From assembly GCA_001800075.1 (NCBI GenBank), contig MGUR01000075.1, positions 34,986 to 77,509 of the forward strand: a stretch of 42,524 bases of DNA, given 5' to 3'. The position numbers and the translations under genes are program-made. The notes under the pieces were generated by a model that saw nothing but the letters and a program-made list of their open reading frames with translations, was not told the DNA's origin and did no database searches. Position 1 is the first letter of the stretch. Each line of letters starts with the position of its first letter. This DNA comes from Elusimicrobia bacterium RIFCSPLOWO2_01_FULL_59_12 (GTDB lineage Bacteria > Elusimicrobiota > Elusimicrobia > 2-01-FULL-59-12). Shown one piece after another: positions 1 to 9,158 of the stretch.

Positions 1-323
1 GAACGCGGGAATTCCCCATGATGCAGAAAGAGGACGATCGCCGAAGCAACCACTTGTCCTACGGCGATGCTTTTGATGATGGAGATGGCATCCGACAGGC
101 TCGCGTAGCGCCAGACACAGCGATACAAACCGAAATAGTAAAAGGCGGCCAGGTTGGCAACCAGAACCATGGGCAGCGTCGCCCAAAAATGAGACACCCA
201 AGGTTGTCCCACGTGAAAATCAAACCGCAGGAGGAACGCGACCCAATAAGCAGCGAGCACGGAGATGACATCCCAGATGAAGATGCTCAGTCGCTTAAAA
301 CGGTCTTTCTTAATCAAACCCAT
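1..323 (-). CDS. FlaA1/CapD-type nucleotide-sugar dehydratase/epimerase, N-terminal fragment
   Basis: Only the first 107 codons are present; the gene runs off the left edge. The visible part is the membrane-anchoring region of the FlaA1/CapD/PglF/WbpM family: a basic N-terminus, a first hydrophobic helix ending in the typical LLRFD, a second helix, then a GLYR-VWRYAS segment and the start of a third helix. In the family this region precedes a cytoplasmic Rossmann domain that makes 4-keto-6-deoxy nucleotide sugars; that domain is not in the window. The ATG overlaps the end of the upstream phosphoglycosyl transferase gene by 10 bp, so translation is probably coupled. Family assignment is firm for the N-terminus; the exact sugar substrate cannot be inferred. 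Confidence 0.82.
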   Translation of the reverse strand, partial: MGLIKKDRFKRLSIFIWDVISVLAAYWVAFLLRFDFHVGQPWVSHFWATLPMVLVANLAAFYYFGLYRCVWRYASLSDAISIIKSIAVGQVVASAIVLFLHHGEFPR

Positions 324-1210
324 ACATAGACCCCGAACGCGAGCAGGGCGGTGGCCCCCAGACAAATCGCCACCGATCGCTCTGTCCCCAGCCCTGATCG
401 TGCCAGCACATCGTAAAGATGGTCCCGATCGCCTTCAAAGAGAGGTCCTCCGCGAAGAAGCCGGCGAATTACGGTGCATCCGAGGTCCAAGAGCGGAAAC
501 CCAAAGAGCAGGGCCATCGAAACAAGTTGAAGGGCCGTCGGCTGTTTTTCGAAAGAATAGGCGATCAGGCCGGCAATCCAGGACCCCAGCAGCAAGCTGC
601 CCGCATCCCCCATCAGAATTGTGGAAGGATGCCAATTAAAGCGCAAAAAGCCGAGGCAGGCACCACAGAGGATAAGGCCCAATAAAGCCAGCCCCATTTC
701 CCCTTGGCGGAGCGCGATCAGAGCGCTGCCGGCCCCGAAGAGAGCTGCTGTGCCGGCGGCTAGGCCGTCCATGCCGTCAATGAGATTCATCGCATTGCAA
801 GCAATCGGGAAGAGTAGGATGGAAACTATCGCGATCGGCCACGGCAGTTGACTGGTCAAGGTCCATAGGAGCCCCACGACTATTTGAGCGATCAGGCGGC
901 TGTAGGGCGAGAGTTTCTGTATATCGTCGAGCAGACCGACGGCCATCAAAAAACTACCGCCAATCAGGAACTTCAGTGCCCAGGCATATTTCAAAACTCC
1001 CGGAAAGACGGTTTGAGCCACCACGATCCCCGCCAGCAGACCCCAAAACAAGGCGAAGCCTCCCAAGTAGGCCTTTGGCGTTGCGTGTAACTTGAGAGGT
1101 CCCGGCCGATCCACGATATCCCAGGTCCACGCCAGGCTCCGTACAACCGGTGTAAGGATCGCTGCGATAAACAGCGCGCTCAAAAAGCCCGCTGGAAGCG
1201 CTCTAAGCAT
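314..1210 (-). CDS. WecA/TagO/MraY-type polyprenyl-phosphate sugar-1-phosphate transferase
   Basis: This 298-residue polytopic membrane protein belongs to the glycosyltransferase 4 (MraY/WecA/TagO) family, which moves a HexNAc-1-phosphate from UDP onto undecaprenyl phosphate to start a lipid-linked glycan. Visible family motifs are LLDD (about residues 93-96), NLIDGMDGLAAG (142-153) and GDAGS (201-205). Near the C-terminus a DRDHLYDVL stretch stands where WecA has its His-rich loop. I chose the ATG at 1210, which overlaps the upstream GT2 gene by 8 bp; an in-frame TTG at 1222 would add four residues. It is the only initiating transferase in the window, so it probably makes the first sugar of the locus glycan. 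WecA-like versus TagO-like specificity cannot be told apart here. Confidence 0.9.
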   Translation of the reverse strand: MLRALPAGFLSALFIAAILTPVVRSLAWTWDIVDRPGPLKLHATPKAYLGGFALFWGLLAGIVVAQTVFPGVLKYAWALKFLIGGSFLMAVGLLDDIQKLSPYSRLIAQIVVGLLWTLTSQLPWPIAIVSILLFPIACNAMNLIDGMDGLAAGTAALFGAGSALIALRQGEMGLALLGLILCGACLGFLRFNWHPSTILMGDAGSLLLGSWIAGLIAYSFEKQPTALQLVSMALLFGFPLLDLGCTVIRRLLRGGPLFEGDRDHLYDVLARSGLGTERSVAICLGATALLAFGVYVWV

Positions 1211-2411
1211 CGGCCGTCCCAACTTCCCGAATGGGTTGCCAAAAAGCTTCAGCGCGTCCCGTGCAGGCTTTCCAGATTCCTACGGCGGAGGCCGCCTGGA
1301 CGACGCAGAAATGATAAGGCGCGCTCGTAAGTTTCAGTATCAAGGGAGAATTCCATTGCCGTGATTCTGCTAGGGCACCGGCAGCAGCAAGGGCATAAAA
1401 GAACGTTTGGCCTGAAAAAAACCATAATCCGATACGGTCCGCGTGCATGCTAACACTCAGCGTGTAAGCGAGGAGCATCGCAGCGAAAGCCCACCAACGC
1501 AGGAATTTGTGCGACAGCAGAGCAATGGCATTCCATCCGTACCTGAAGGGATTGAGCAGGTGACGGTTGCGCCAGAGAGACAAATAATCCTTTGAAATAA
1601 TGCGCACTTTGGTCCGAAAAAGCCCTTTTGAACTGCGAACGACGTCATCGTAAACCGTTGCGCGGTCCACCTGCACGACACGGAAGCCGGCTTGCAGAGT
1701 CCGCAGGGGCAATACCCAATCGTCGCCTTCCGTAGGCTGCAGGGGTTTGAATAAATTCCGCCTGAGGCCCAGCATCCATGCCGATCCCATCATTAGAATG
1801 CCCAGACGGTTTTCCATCCCACGAAGCCAAACTTCATACTTCCAATAAAGTCCTTCGCTGGTCCCGGCCTCTGATCCATGAACCGGGCGGTAAGTGCTCC
1901 GTCCTGTGGCACATCCCACGGAAGGGTCTGAAAAGGCTGCCGCCAGGGACCGAAGCGCCATAGGGTCGAAATGAGCGCCGGCATCCGTAAAAACCAAGAT
2001 CTCATGACGCGCTACCTCGACCGCTTCGTTCTGCGCCTGGCTCTTGCCTTTCTGGCTGCGCAGAGCCACGCTATCCCAATTCGGCGACCCGCCTGCCCGC
2101 GCCCAGTCCTCCATCATTCTTTCAAACCGGGCGACCGTCCGGTCCGTGGACCCATCCGACGCCAGAATCACTTCGAGCCGTTCCATGGGGAAGTCCAGTC
2201 CGCGCACATTAGCTACTTTGGATGCTATGGCCTGCTCCTCGTTATGTGCAGTGATAATCAAAGAAACCTTGGGAACGGATTCGCCTGACGTTTGCGGCGG
2301 TTTTCTCCGCGACACCCGGCTGGCTATCCAGAGCGCGGCCGGATAACCGAGATAGATATATCCCAGCAGCGCGAACATACAGACCAGGATGCCCGTCATC
2401 CACTCCATCAT
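1203..2411 (-). CDS. Membrane-anchored family 2 glycosyltransferase
   Basis: The protein has 402 residues. One N-terminal membrane helix (about 5-30) precedes a GT-A type GT2 domain starting at VSLIITAHNEE (49-59), with the nucleotide-binding ASDGSTD (84-90), a DxD-like FTDAGA (141-146) and an acceptor-region EGDDWVLPLR (about 228-237). Hydrophobic segments follow from about residue 295 to the C-terminus. The layout matches processive or lipid-acceptor GT2 enzymes that work at the cytoplasmic membrane. The canonical QxxRW of cellulose-synthase-like enzymes is not obvious, so a single-addition transferase is more likely. The ATG shares one base with the stop of the upstream GT4 gene (TGATG). 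Sugar donor unknown. Confidence 0.88.
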   Translation of the reverse strand: MMEWMTGILVCMFALLGYIYLGYPAALWIASRVSRRKPPQTSGESVPKVSLIITAHNEEQAIASKVANVRGLDFPMERLEVILASDGSTDRTVARFERMMEDWARAGGSPNWDSVALRSQKGKSQAQNEAVEVARHEILVFTDAGAHFDPMALRSLAAAFSDPSVGCATGRSTYRPVHGSEAGTSEGLYWKYEVWLRGMENRLGILMMGSAWMLGLRRNLFKPLQPTEGDDWVLPLRTLQAGFRVVQVDRATVYDDVVRSSKGLFRTKVRIISKDYLSLWRNRHLLNPFRYGWNAIALLSHKFLRWWAFAAMLLAYTLSVSMHADRIGLWFFSGQTFFYALAAAGALAESRQWNSPLILKLTSAPYHFCVVQAASAVGIWKACTGRAEAFWQPIREVGTADA

Positions 2412-3610
2412 CAGCTCGCCATGGCCCGGCCGTAAAACGCTTGGTAATCCGTGACCATGCGCTCCGCCAGGAATGCCTGCTTCACACGCTCGCGTCCCCG
2501 TTGCGCCATGGCCGTCGCTGCCTGGCGGTCAGAGAGGACCTCCAGGATGGTGTATGCCAGCGCGGTGGGATTCTGCACAGGGAACAAGGATCCAGACACG
2601 GTGTCTTCAACAATTTCACGGAATACGTCAATATCAGAAGCGATCACAGGAATTCCCATGTACATCGCTTCGGCGAGAGCCAAACCAAAACCTGCCAAGG
2701 TAGGGGCAAAGACGAAAAGATCTAAGGAGGACAAAGCGGGGGCCAAATCTTTCATCCGATCAACGAAGAGAACACGGCCCCCGGTGCCTAGTTGTTCGGC
2801 CAATCGCCGCAGCTGGCCATCGGTCTCCGGCTCAAATACAACTTTGGCGCCGATGAACACGAAGTAAGCGTCCGGCCGGTGTTTCAGCACTTCGGCGGCC
2901 GCATAAAGGAGACAGAGTTCTCCCTTAATCTTCTCTCGACCGGTGAGGGTCCCGATGACGGGAGCGCCGGGAGGAATCCCCCATTGCGGACGGAGGTCCG
3001 CTTTCCCCCCGGACATTTCGAAGCGTTTCGAGCGGATTCCGTTATAGACACGATCGACGCGGGCGAATGACGGATTAAAACGGCGAATATACCCGCAAAC
3101 TGTCTGAGAAACTCCAGCGATCCTGTCCCAACGTCCGCAGAAGCTCGATAACAACCATCGACGCAGCCGGACGGTCTGGTAAGCAAACGTCCGGCCGTCG
3201 GAATAGTAGTTTAAGGGATTATGCATGGTGAGCACGCGACGGACCTTTGGAAGGCCCATCGAGGCGGCCAGGCCCGTAACTCCCGCAAAGAGATTGTGTG
3301 CGTGGAGAATGGCGATTCGCTCCCTGACCAAAAGCCCGCGGATTTGCCATATCACCTTAAGCAGGCGCAGGTACTGCAGAGGATCCAAGGGCGATCCGAT
3401 ATCGTAGATGTATACGGGGATCCCTTTTTCGCGGAGCATCTCCGCGTAACAGCCCCCGCCGCGGATCCCACACACAACGGGGCGAAACCGATCAGGATCC
3501 AACCCGCAACATACGGTGGAGGCTATCTCCGTCACGCCATCCCCGCGTTCCAACCCTGTCACCAGATGCAAGACCGTGAACGGTCCGCCCGGCTCGTGGT
3601 TAGCGAACAC
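2411..3610 (-). CDS. Family 4 glycosyltransferase
   Basis: The protein has 399 residues and a GT-B fold: an N-terminal acceptor domain with an early Gly-rich loop (LERGDGVTEIA, about 20-30), and a C-terminal donor domain (about 215-390) with GFGLALAEAM. In most GT4 enzymes the E-x7-E motif starts with Glu before GFG; here that position is Ala306, while the second Glu (E314) is kept. The start is a GTG at 3610 placed 6 nt after an AGGAGG ribosome-binding site. It overlaps the 3' end of the upstream fusion gene by 11 bp, which supports both the start and translational coupling. It likely adds one sugar in the locus glycan; donor and linkage are unknown. Confidence 0.88.
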   Translation of the reverse strand: MFANHEPGGPFTVLHLVTGLERGDGVTEIASTVCCGLDPDRFRPVVCGIRGGGCYAEMLREKGIPVYIYDIGSPLDPLQYLRLLKVIWQIRGLLVRERIAILHAHNLFAGVTGLAASMGLPKVRRVLTMHNPLNYYSDGRTFAYQTVRLRRWLLSSFCGRWDRIAGVSQTVCGYIRRFNPSFARVDRVYNGIRSKRFEMSGGKADLRPQWGIPPGAPVIGTLTGREKIKGELCLLYAAAEVLKHRPDAYFVFIGAKVVFEPETDGQLRRLAEQLGTGGRVLFVDRMKDLAPALSSLDLFVFAPTLAGFGLALAEAMYMGIPVIASDIDVFREIVEDTVSGSLFPVQNPTALAYTILEVLSDRQAATAMAQRGRERVKQAFLAERMVTDYQAFYGRAMAS

Positions 3611-6600
3611 CGGCCGCCTCCTTCCCCGCTAGGGCTTGAAGGCAACCCTCAATTCGACGGTTCCAATTATTCTCGCGAGCAAAAGCCCTTCGCCGTTCCA
3701 CCTGTGCCGGGTCTTGCTCTTTCATCGCGGTATCGATCAGCTTCACAAACGAGTCCTGGTCATGGGCCACGTACAGGAGATCCTTTAGCCGAAGTGATTC
3801 ATGCATGGCTGTCGAGACGACGGGCTTGCCCAATGCCAGGTACTGAAAGACCTTGTTAAAGAAAGTGTGATGGGTATATTCCATCACCCGAAAAGGCATG
3901 AGGAGGACATTCATTCTCTGAAGATAACTGGGGAGATCTTCATAAGGTTTTTCCCCTAAATAACGCACATTGGGTTTAGAGAGAAGGCGGTTGAGCCCCA
4001 ATGACGTCCGAAAGGCTCGACGGCCATTGATGGGACCGATGAGCATAAAGCTCGCACCGGGCCAGCGATCAGCGGCATGACAGAGCAAGTCCAGATCCAT
4101 TTGTTCATTGATCGATCCAGCGAAACCGATCCAGGGACGGGGCAGAGCGTTGATCTCCAGCTCGATGGGCGCCTTATTTTGAGATCCAAAACACTCAGTA
4201 TCGGCGGCGGCATACAGAGGAAACACTCGGGGATGTCGTTCGCGGTATCGCCAGAGGAGACGTTCCGAATTGACAAAGATGAGATCCACTTCGTCCACCA
4301 CGGCCTTTCCCAGCCAGGCGTTCAGTCGATTTTCAAAACCGGTTTGCTGAGGGTTGCGCTCGTAAAGGTCGTAGCATTCATAAACTTTGCGGTATTCGCC
4401 GGCCAGGCCCAAGCAGTTCTTTTGGTAGGGATGTTGGATCCACGAGATCCGAAGCGGTGAACAGAACTTTGAAGTGATGAGCGCGCGTTTGATTTGACGG
4501 CTAAGGAGGACTCGGTTCAGGGCGAGCCCCCCTGGAACGAACGCTGCCAGAGCATCATGGGCCCAGACCATCGGGGTCAACATGAAGAGGTTTTCAGCCA
4601 GCGCATGCAAGGAGGGCTCTTTCAACCACCTCTGGAATTTTTGCTCATGTTTCCACGGCGTCGTCCAGGGACAGATGGGCCGTTCCACACATAACAGACG
4701 GCCGCCCGAAAGCTGTAGGGCCCGCGCCAGATGCTCGATCATGGGCCGGCGGTGAAAATTACTCCAAGATGAGTACTGCGGCAAATACATGACGATGTCA
4801 AAAGAGGACGTTCTCGGTGCGATCCGCAGGCATCGAGCAATCTCATCGGCGCGACTTTGCCAAGTGTGCAAAGCGACTGCGTGCCTACGTCCTTGAGCTC
4901 GTTGGGAACCGCTTTCACTCATGGCTTCCGCAATGGCTTTCTCTAAGCGCTCGGGATCTTCCGGGACGATGGACACGACGTCATGGAAAGTGTCTGCCTC
5001 CGCGCAAGGAGTCGAAACCACGGGTTTTCCCGCCGCCAAGTAGAGGTAAATCTTGGTACAACTGCCTGTTTTGTTCAGTGCTGTGTCTCGGTAAAGTGAA
5101 AGGCAGACGTCAAAACCAGCCAGGTATCGAGGCAGCTGCTCATAAGGCCGCGGGCCCAAGAAATAGGCATTAGGCAGTTTTCGAAGTTCCTCCACTTCGG
5201 AAACTCCGGGGGAAACGTCCCCAATGAATACGAACGACCATTCGGGGCGGTTGTGCAAAATAGGCCGGAGCAGCCCGAAGTTCATACGCGGTGTTAATCG
5301 GCCCACGTACCCGACCCGTGGCCTTGGAATAGACCGCAGTTCTTCAGCCATGCCGTCGGGACCCGTTTTGGCGAAAGCGTTAAGATCGACTCCGTTGGGG
5401 AGCAGCGCCACGCGGGGATGCTGACGGCGCTTCTCGTCGTACACGCATGCCGCGCTAGCGAAGATCTGATCCGCGGCCGAAGTTAAGCCGCGGTCTTCCT
5501 CTCGGAGCCATTCTTGTATGGAGGGGGATAGGCCGGGAAACGCGGAGAAATCTTCATTGACGTCATAGCACAGGAGACGCTCTCCAAACTGGCCAGCCCA
5601 TTTGGAAGTCCCAAAAGGATGTGTGATAAAAAGAATGACGTCCTTGAACTGATGTCTTTTCATCAGGCGGCGAATCGTAGGCCTCTCCAAGATCCATGCC
5701 AGCCTTTCTTGCAGGCGACGAAGCCGAGACCAAGGCAGGAATGGAAGAAGCTTCAAGGGTGTCCATATATAGATGCTCCCCTCTTGGTAGAACCATCCGC
5801 GCCTGAAGACCCTTTTCCAGCGCGAGGCTGTGGCGGCGTCTGTTTTGCCCAGGAGATATTTCAGAAATGAAAATGCCGTCAAAGGTCTTTCGATATACAA
5901 AACCTTCCGGACGTGGCCCTGACTCGCCAGCGTATGCATCAATTTTTGGCGCCGGTTGTGCCAATCGTCCCATTGATCTCCGAAGCACACCGTGTCGTAG
6001 GACGTGCCTTTACGGACCCACATCGAAAGCGCCTGGCCCATTCCCAACCATCCGCCTAACGCCACAAAGGCTCCGCGCCAACGACGCTCAAGTCTTTCCG
6101 TCCATGTCCCATCGGAAGGAAAATCGTTCTGGCCCGGGGTGACTTGGGTTTCAATCACCGTGAGGCCGTTTCGTTCGACCATCCTTTGCAGCGTACGGGG
6201 AGAGAATCCGAACACATGAAAAGGCGAGTGGAGAGGCGAAAGCCGCGTCGTGTAAGACGATCCTCGCAGGCGAAAATAGAGATCTCCGATCTTTGACACC
6301 AAGCTCTCCTCATTTGGAACGCAGATGAACAACACGCCTCTCTCTTTTAGTATTCGGGATATTTCCCTCAGAAGTCCGGACGGATCGTACGCATGTTCGA
6401 GAACCGAATTCAGGCAGACCGCATCAAAATAATCCGCTGGGAAGCGCGCCTCGTGGAGGGTTCCCTGATGGATCTCCGCAGATGTGAGTCTTTTCTGGCA
6501 GAATTCCACCAGGGGCTTCGATACGTCGAGCCCATGCACGTCCCAACCAGCTTCCTGGGCAAGCGACAGAAAATCACCGGCGCCGCACCCTATATCTAGA

Positions 6601-6938
6601 ATCCGTCCGCCGGAGATGAGAGTTTCCATTTTATGAAGGACATCCCGGTGGCCTTGCAGCCGGTGGTCCCGGAAAGAGATATTGTGAAAGTCATCAGGCG
6701 TAAAGTCCGAAGCTTCAGAAGCTTCCTGCACCGCCATGGGGTAGCTATAAATTAGGCCGCACCCCGAACATCTGGCGACACGGACGGTTGGCGCGCCTTT
6801 CTTGCCGACAGGCGCATCATGGGTTCCTGCTCCTTTCCAACCCAGAATCTCGGGCCGGTCATGCCCGCAAAGATTGCAGGCTGTCCCTATATCTGGTCGT
6901 TCTTGAGCAAGTAACTCAGCAGCTTGCGGTTTTTCCAT
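3600..6938 (-). CDS. Trimodular protein: zinc-ribbon methyltransferase fused to two GT-B glycosyltransferase domains
   Basis: The protein has 1112 residues from the chosen ATG. Residues about 21-60 hold a C-x2-C...C-x2-C ribbon (C21, C24, C57, C60). Residues about 95-330 are a class I SAM methyltransferase with motif I ILDIGCGAGDF (113-123) and an HSPFHVFGF segment typical of sugar or glycan methyltransferases. Two GT-B units follow, about 325-700 and 715-1100, each carrying a donor domain with a FIGD or LIGP strand, a YLG/FLG-x-(R/K)PYE-LP-YL stretch and LA-GKPVVST. The two halves look like a tandem duplication. An upstream in-frame start at 7055 would overlap the radical SAM gene by 169 bp, including its Cys-rich tail; the ATG at 6938 overlaps by 52 bp and is preferred, though it has no clear ribosome-binding site. 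It probably adds two sugars and one methyl cap. Confidence 0.82.
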   Translation of the reverse strand: MEKPQAAELLAQERPDIGTACNLCGHDRPEILGWKGAGTHDAPVGKKGAPTVRVARCSGCGLIYSYPMAVQEASEASDFTPDDFHNISFRDHRLQGHRDVLHKMETLISGGRILDIGCGAGDFLSLAQEAGWDVHGLDVSKPLVEFCQKRLTSAEIHQGTLHEARFPADYFDAVCLNSVLEHAYDPSGLLREISRILKERGVLFICVPNEESLVSKIGDLYFRLRGSSYTTRLSPLHSPFHVFGFSPRTLQRMVERNGLTVIETQVTPGQNDFPSDGTWTERLERRWRGAFVALGGWLGMGQALSMWVRKGTSYDTVCFGDQWDDWHNRRQKLMHTLASQGHVRKVLYIERPLTAFSFLKYLLGKTDAATASRWKRVFRRGWFYQEGSIYIWTPLKLLPFLPWSRLRRLQERLAWILERPTIRRLMKRHQFKDVILFITHPFGTSKWAGQFGERLLCYDVNEDFSAFPGLSPSIQEWLREEDRGLTSAADQIFASAACVYDEKRRQHPRVALLPNGVDLNAFAKTGPDGMAEELRSIPRPRVGYVGRLTPRMNFGLLRPILHNRPEWSFVFIGDVSPGVSEVEELRKLPNAYFLGPRPYEQLPRYLAGFDVCLSLYRDTALNKTGSCTKIYLYLAAGKPVVSTPCAEADTFHDVVSIVPEDPERLEKAIAEAMSESGSQRAQGRRHAVALHTWQSRADEIARCLRIAPRTSSFDIVMYLPQYSSWSNFHRRPMIEHLARALQLSGGRLLCVERPICPWTTPWKHEQKFQRWLKEPSLHALAENLFMLTPMVWAHDALAAFVPGGLALNRVLLSRQIKRALITSKFCSPLRISWIQHPYQKNCLGLAGEYRKVYECYDLYERNPQQTGFENRLNAWLGKAVVDEVDLIFVNSERLLWRYRERHPRVFPLYAAADTECFGSQNKAPIELEINALPRPWIGFAGSINEQMDLDLLCHAADRWPGASFMLIGPINGRRAFRTSLGLNRLLSKPNVRYLGEKPYEDLPSYLQRMNVLLMPFRVMEYTHHTFFNKVFQYLALGKPVVSTAMHESLRLKDLLYVAHDQDSFVKLIDTAMKEQDPAQVERRRAFARENNWNRRIEGCLQALAGKEAAGVR

Positions 6939-8017
6939 GGTGACAAGAGAGCGCTCGCCCGTAGGTTTTCTCCAGTGTGGCAAAAACAGTACTTGCAGGC
7001 GTCCGGCAATTCCCCCTTCTTTTCGTCGTAACGAAAGGCCCCCAACTTGTTCCAAAGTTGTTGGGCGCTTTCTTGTTTCACATTGCCCACTTGGCTCGAC
7101 AAAATGGAACAGGGGCGGGCCGCCCCGTCGAAATCAACGAACATGGATCGATTGATTTTCATGCACCGAAAGTCGGACATAAGCTCCTTCTGGAACAGGC
7201 CGTTGGATGACTGGCCGAGCGACCGGAAGTAGGGCACGGCATAGAGCTTAAACGTCGGGAGGTTGGTTTGAAGACCGTACCGCTTCGCTTCGGTGATTCC
7301 TTCGTCGATGACGCGATTCAGACATTCCCATTCCACCGGCATGCGCGGCACCAAATCGATTTTGGATTCTATGGCGTGCGTTCCATTAAAAATGGAAATC
7401 GGACTGATCGGCTGAAACTCCAGCGAAAAGATGCCCAAGCGCGCGGCCAGACGGCAAAGGTGCGGTATCTGAGTCAGGTTCTTATTCATCACCACGGTCG
7501 TGATCGCGAGATCCGGCCGCTTTTCTTGCAGCAAGATATGAATGGACTTCATGACGCGTTCAGTCGTGCCGGGAACGCCCCGGAGCTCATCATTTTGCGG
7601 AGGGTCTGCCGAATCAATCGAAATGCGCAATAGGCCGACGGCCTTTCGGAGAATCTCCAATTGGGGAGGTGTAAAGCGGTCGACAAAGGTCGCGTTGGAG
7701 GTCACCGTGACTTGCGCTTTGCGTTTGTGCAAGTAAGCCAATATGTCCCAGATATCCTTTCGGACAAAGGGCTCCCCTCCAACCAGATGAAAGCCGCGAA
7801 CCGGCATATGACTCATCATCTCATCGATGAGTTCGTGCATACGTTGCAATGGGACATCCTTCGAGGTGGAAAAAGGGACCTCGCAGAAGATGCATTTGGA
7901 ATTGCATCCGCCGGTAATGGCCCAGTTGATCATCACGGGCGACCTCTTTCCCGAATAGAGGAAGTTCATGGAACGTTGATCGCGCAGCGCCCCAATGCCC
8001 TTTCGAATCGAAATCAT
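6887..8017 (-). CDS. Radical SAM protein with SPASM-like C-terminal cysteines
   Basis: The protein has 376 residues. The radical SAM [4Fe-4S] motif is GGCNSKCIFC with C38, C42 and C45 (C-x3-C-x2-C), followed by the SAM-binding GGEP. The C-terminal third has further cysteines (CMKI, RPCSIL, CKYCFCH), as in SPASM/twitch domains that hold auxiliary clusters. It shares a SIDS...RGV-GTTER stretch with the second radical SAM protein at 14925-16112, so the two are paralogues. It lies 9 bp after a GT9 gene, with AAAGGA just before the ATG, inside the polysaccharide operon. Known SPASM enzymes modify peptides or small molecules, including some sugars. A sugar-modifying or glycan-linked role is inferred from context only. 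Confidence 0.85.
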   Translation of the reverse strand: MISIRKGIGALRDQRSMNFLYSGKRSPVMINWAITGGCNSKCIFCEVPFSTSKDVPLQRMHELIDEMMSHMPVRGFHLVGGEPFVRKDIWDILAYLHKRKAQVTVTSNATFVDRFTPPQLEILRKAVGLLRISIDSADPPQNDELRGVPGTTERVMKSIHILLQEKRPDLAITTVVMNKNLTQIPHLCRLAARLGIFSLEFQPISPISIFNGTHAIESKIDLVPRMPVEWECLNRVIDEGITEAKRYGLQTNLPTFKLYAVPYFRSLGQSSNGLFQKELMSDFRCMKINRSMFVDFDGAARPCSILSSQVGNVKQESAQQLWNKLGAFRYDEKKGELPDACKYCFCHTGENLRASALLSPWKNRKLLSYLLKNDQI

Positions 8018-8026
8018 TCCTTTACC

Positions 8027-9154
8027 TCACGCTTTCATTGGAGACAACAAACTCACGGACTCCAATTGCCTCAGGCAACTCCGTAAGACGGCCTCCGGGC
8101 TGATGCACGACATGCAGTTTCGGTCGCAGGCCGTCGGGTAATAGCATTCACAAGCGGGCATCGGCTCTAGAATTTCGCCGAGACCGTAAAGTTCAAATTC
8201 ATGTTTATTAAAAATATTGTTCAGAAGGACGAGCCGCTTTCTTAAAGCCAGCGCGACATGCATGGCCATGCTGACGGAGGTGACGACCAGGTCGCATCGG
8301 TTCACCAAGGAAAAGAATTCTTCCAAAGGGCGCACCCCGGGATAAATGGCCCCCGTTTGTCGGGCCAGCGACTGGCTGCATTCATGTTCCTGAGCCCCAC
8401 CCAGAATGAGGACGGCGGCGCCTTGACGCTGCAAACCCATGGCCAGCGTTTCCCAGCAGGTATCGGGCCAGCGTCGCATGGGCCAACGGTCGCCGCATCC
8501 GATATTGAGCCCAACCATCGGAGCTGTTCCGGGAAGCGAAAGAAACTCGATTTGTTTTGGCGCAGCCATCAGGTAGGGCTCCCCTTTAAAAGAAAAACCG
8601 CAGATATCAAAAAGCATCTGCGGATAGCTTTTCCGATTGGCACGGCTAATCGGGTCGAAAAGGCCGATCTCCCACGCCTCCTCAGCCAATGCGTTGATGG
8701 GATGGCAACATCCTTCTTTGAGAGTAAATCCCCACGATCCATCCGCCTTGACCTGGGAAGCAATCGCGCAGGCCAGGGGATCTTTGTCGAGGCTGTACAG
8801 GGCGTCAAAACGTTGGCCGATCATCGTGCTCCAGAATGTCATAAAGTTTGAGGAATGACGAGCACCTGAAGCATCGGGCAACGGCAAGGGAACCACCTTA
8901 TCGACAACGCCGGTTACGAAAGCAGGGAAGTGCGTCACCCAGGTGATCTCCGCCCCAGGAAATTTCTTCCGGATGGGATGGAGGATCGGTGTCGTCCGAA
9001 GGACATCACCCGCCGCCCCCAATTTAATAAGAAGGACACGTTTCCCCCTCTTTTGGTAATAGGAACAGTTCCCGCAGAGAACCCCGTAGCTCTTGTGCGG
9101 GGCGCAGGGGCGGTCCCCTTTAAAATGCCGACAGTCCGTTCGCAGTTCAATCAT
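8027..9154 (-). CDS. GT9 (heptosyltransferase-type) glycosyltransferase with N-terminal Cys cluster
   Basis: The protein has 375 residues. The GT9 core begins at VLLIKLGAAGDVLRTTPIL, the usual N-terminal signature of ADP-heptose:LPS heptosyltransferase-like enzymes, and has a second Gly-rich GLNIGCGDRWPMRRW donor-domain segment. Before the core is a short module with C8, C17, C27 and C30 plus His10 and His20. The C-terminus carries more cysteines (CECYYPTACDRNCMSC). The ATG at 9154 lies 4 bp after the stop of the upstream GT4 gene; a longer reading from 9271 would overlap that gene by 113 bp and is rejected. Donor could be a heptose or another nucleotide sugar. The Cys module may bind metal, which is inference. 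Confidence 0.86.
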   Translation of the reverse strand: MIELRTDCRHFKGDRPCAPHKSYGVLCGNCSYYQKRGKRVLLIKLGAAGDVLRTTPILHPIRKKFPGAEITWVTHFPAFVTGVVDKVVPLPLPDASGARHSSNFMTFWSTMIGQRFDALYSLDKDPLACAIASQVKADGSWGFTLKEGCCHPINALAEEAWEIGLFDPISRANRKSYPQMLFDICGFSFKGEPYLMAAPKQIEFLSLPGTAPMVGLNIGCGDRWPMRRWPDTCWETLAMGLQRQGAAVLILGGAQEHECSQSLARQTGAIYPGVRPLEEFFSLVNRCDLVVTSVSMAMHVALALRKRLVLLNNIFNKHEFELYGLGEILEPMPACECYYPTACDRNCMSCISPEAVLRSCLRQLESVSLLSPMKA

Positions 9155-9158
9155 CGAC

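Noticed and set aside
7711..7725. C-rich run at 27711-27725 as a phase-variable tract
   Set aside because: Noted for the intergenic stretch near 27711-27725 (the tract itself is not at the coordinates of this entry). It is not inside a gene and not between a promoter and a start codon, so slippage there has no clear effect.
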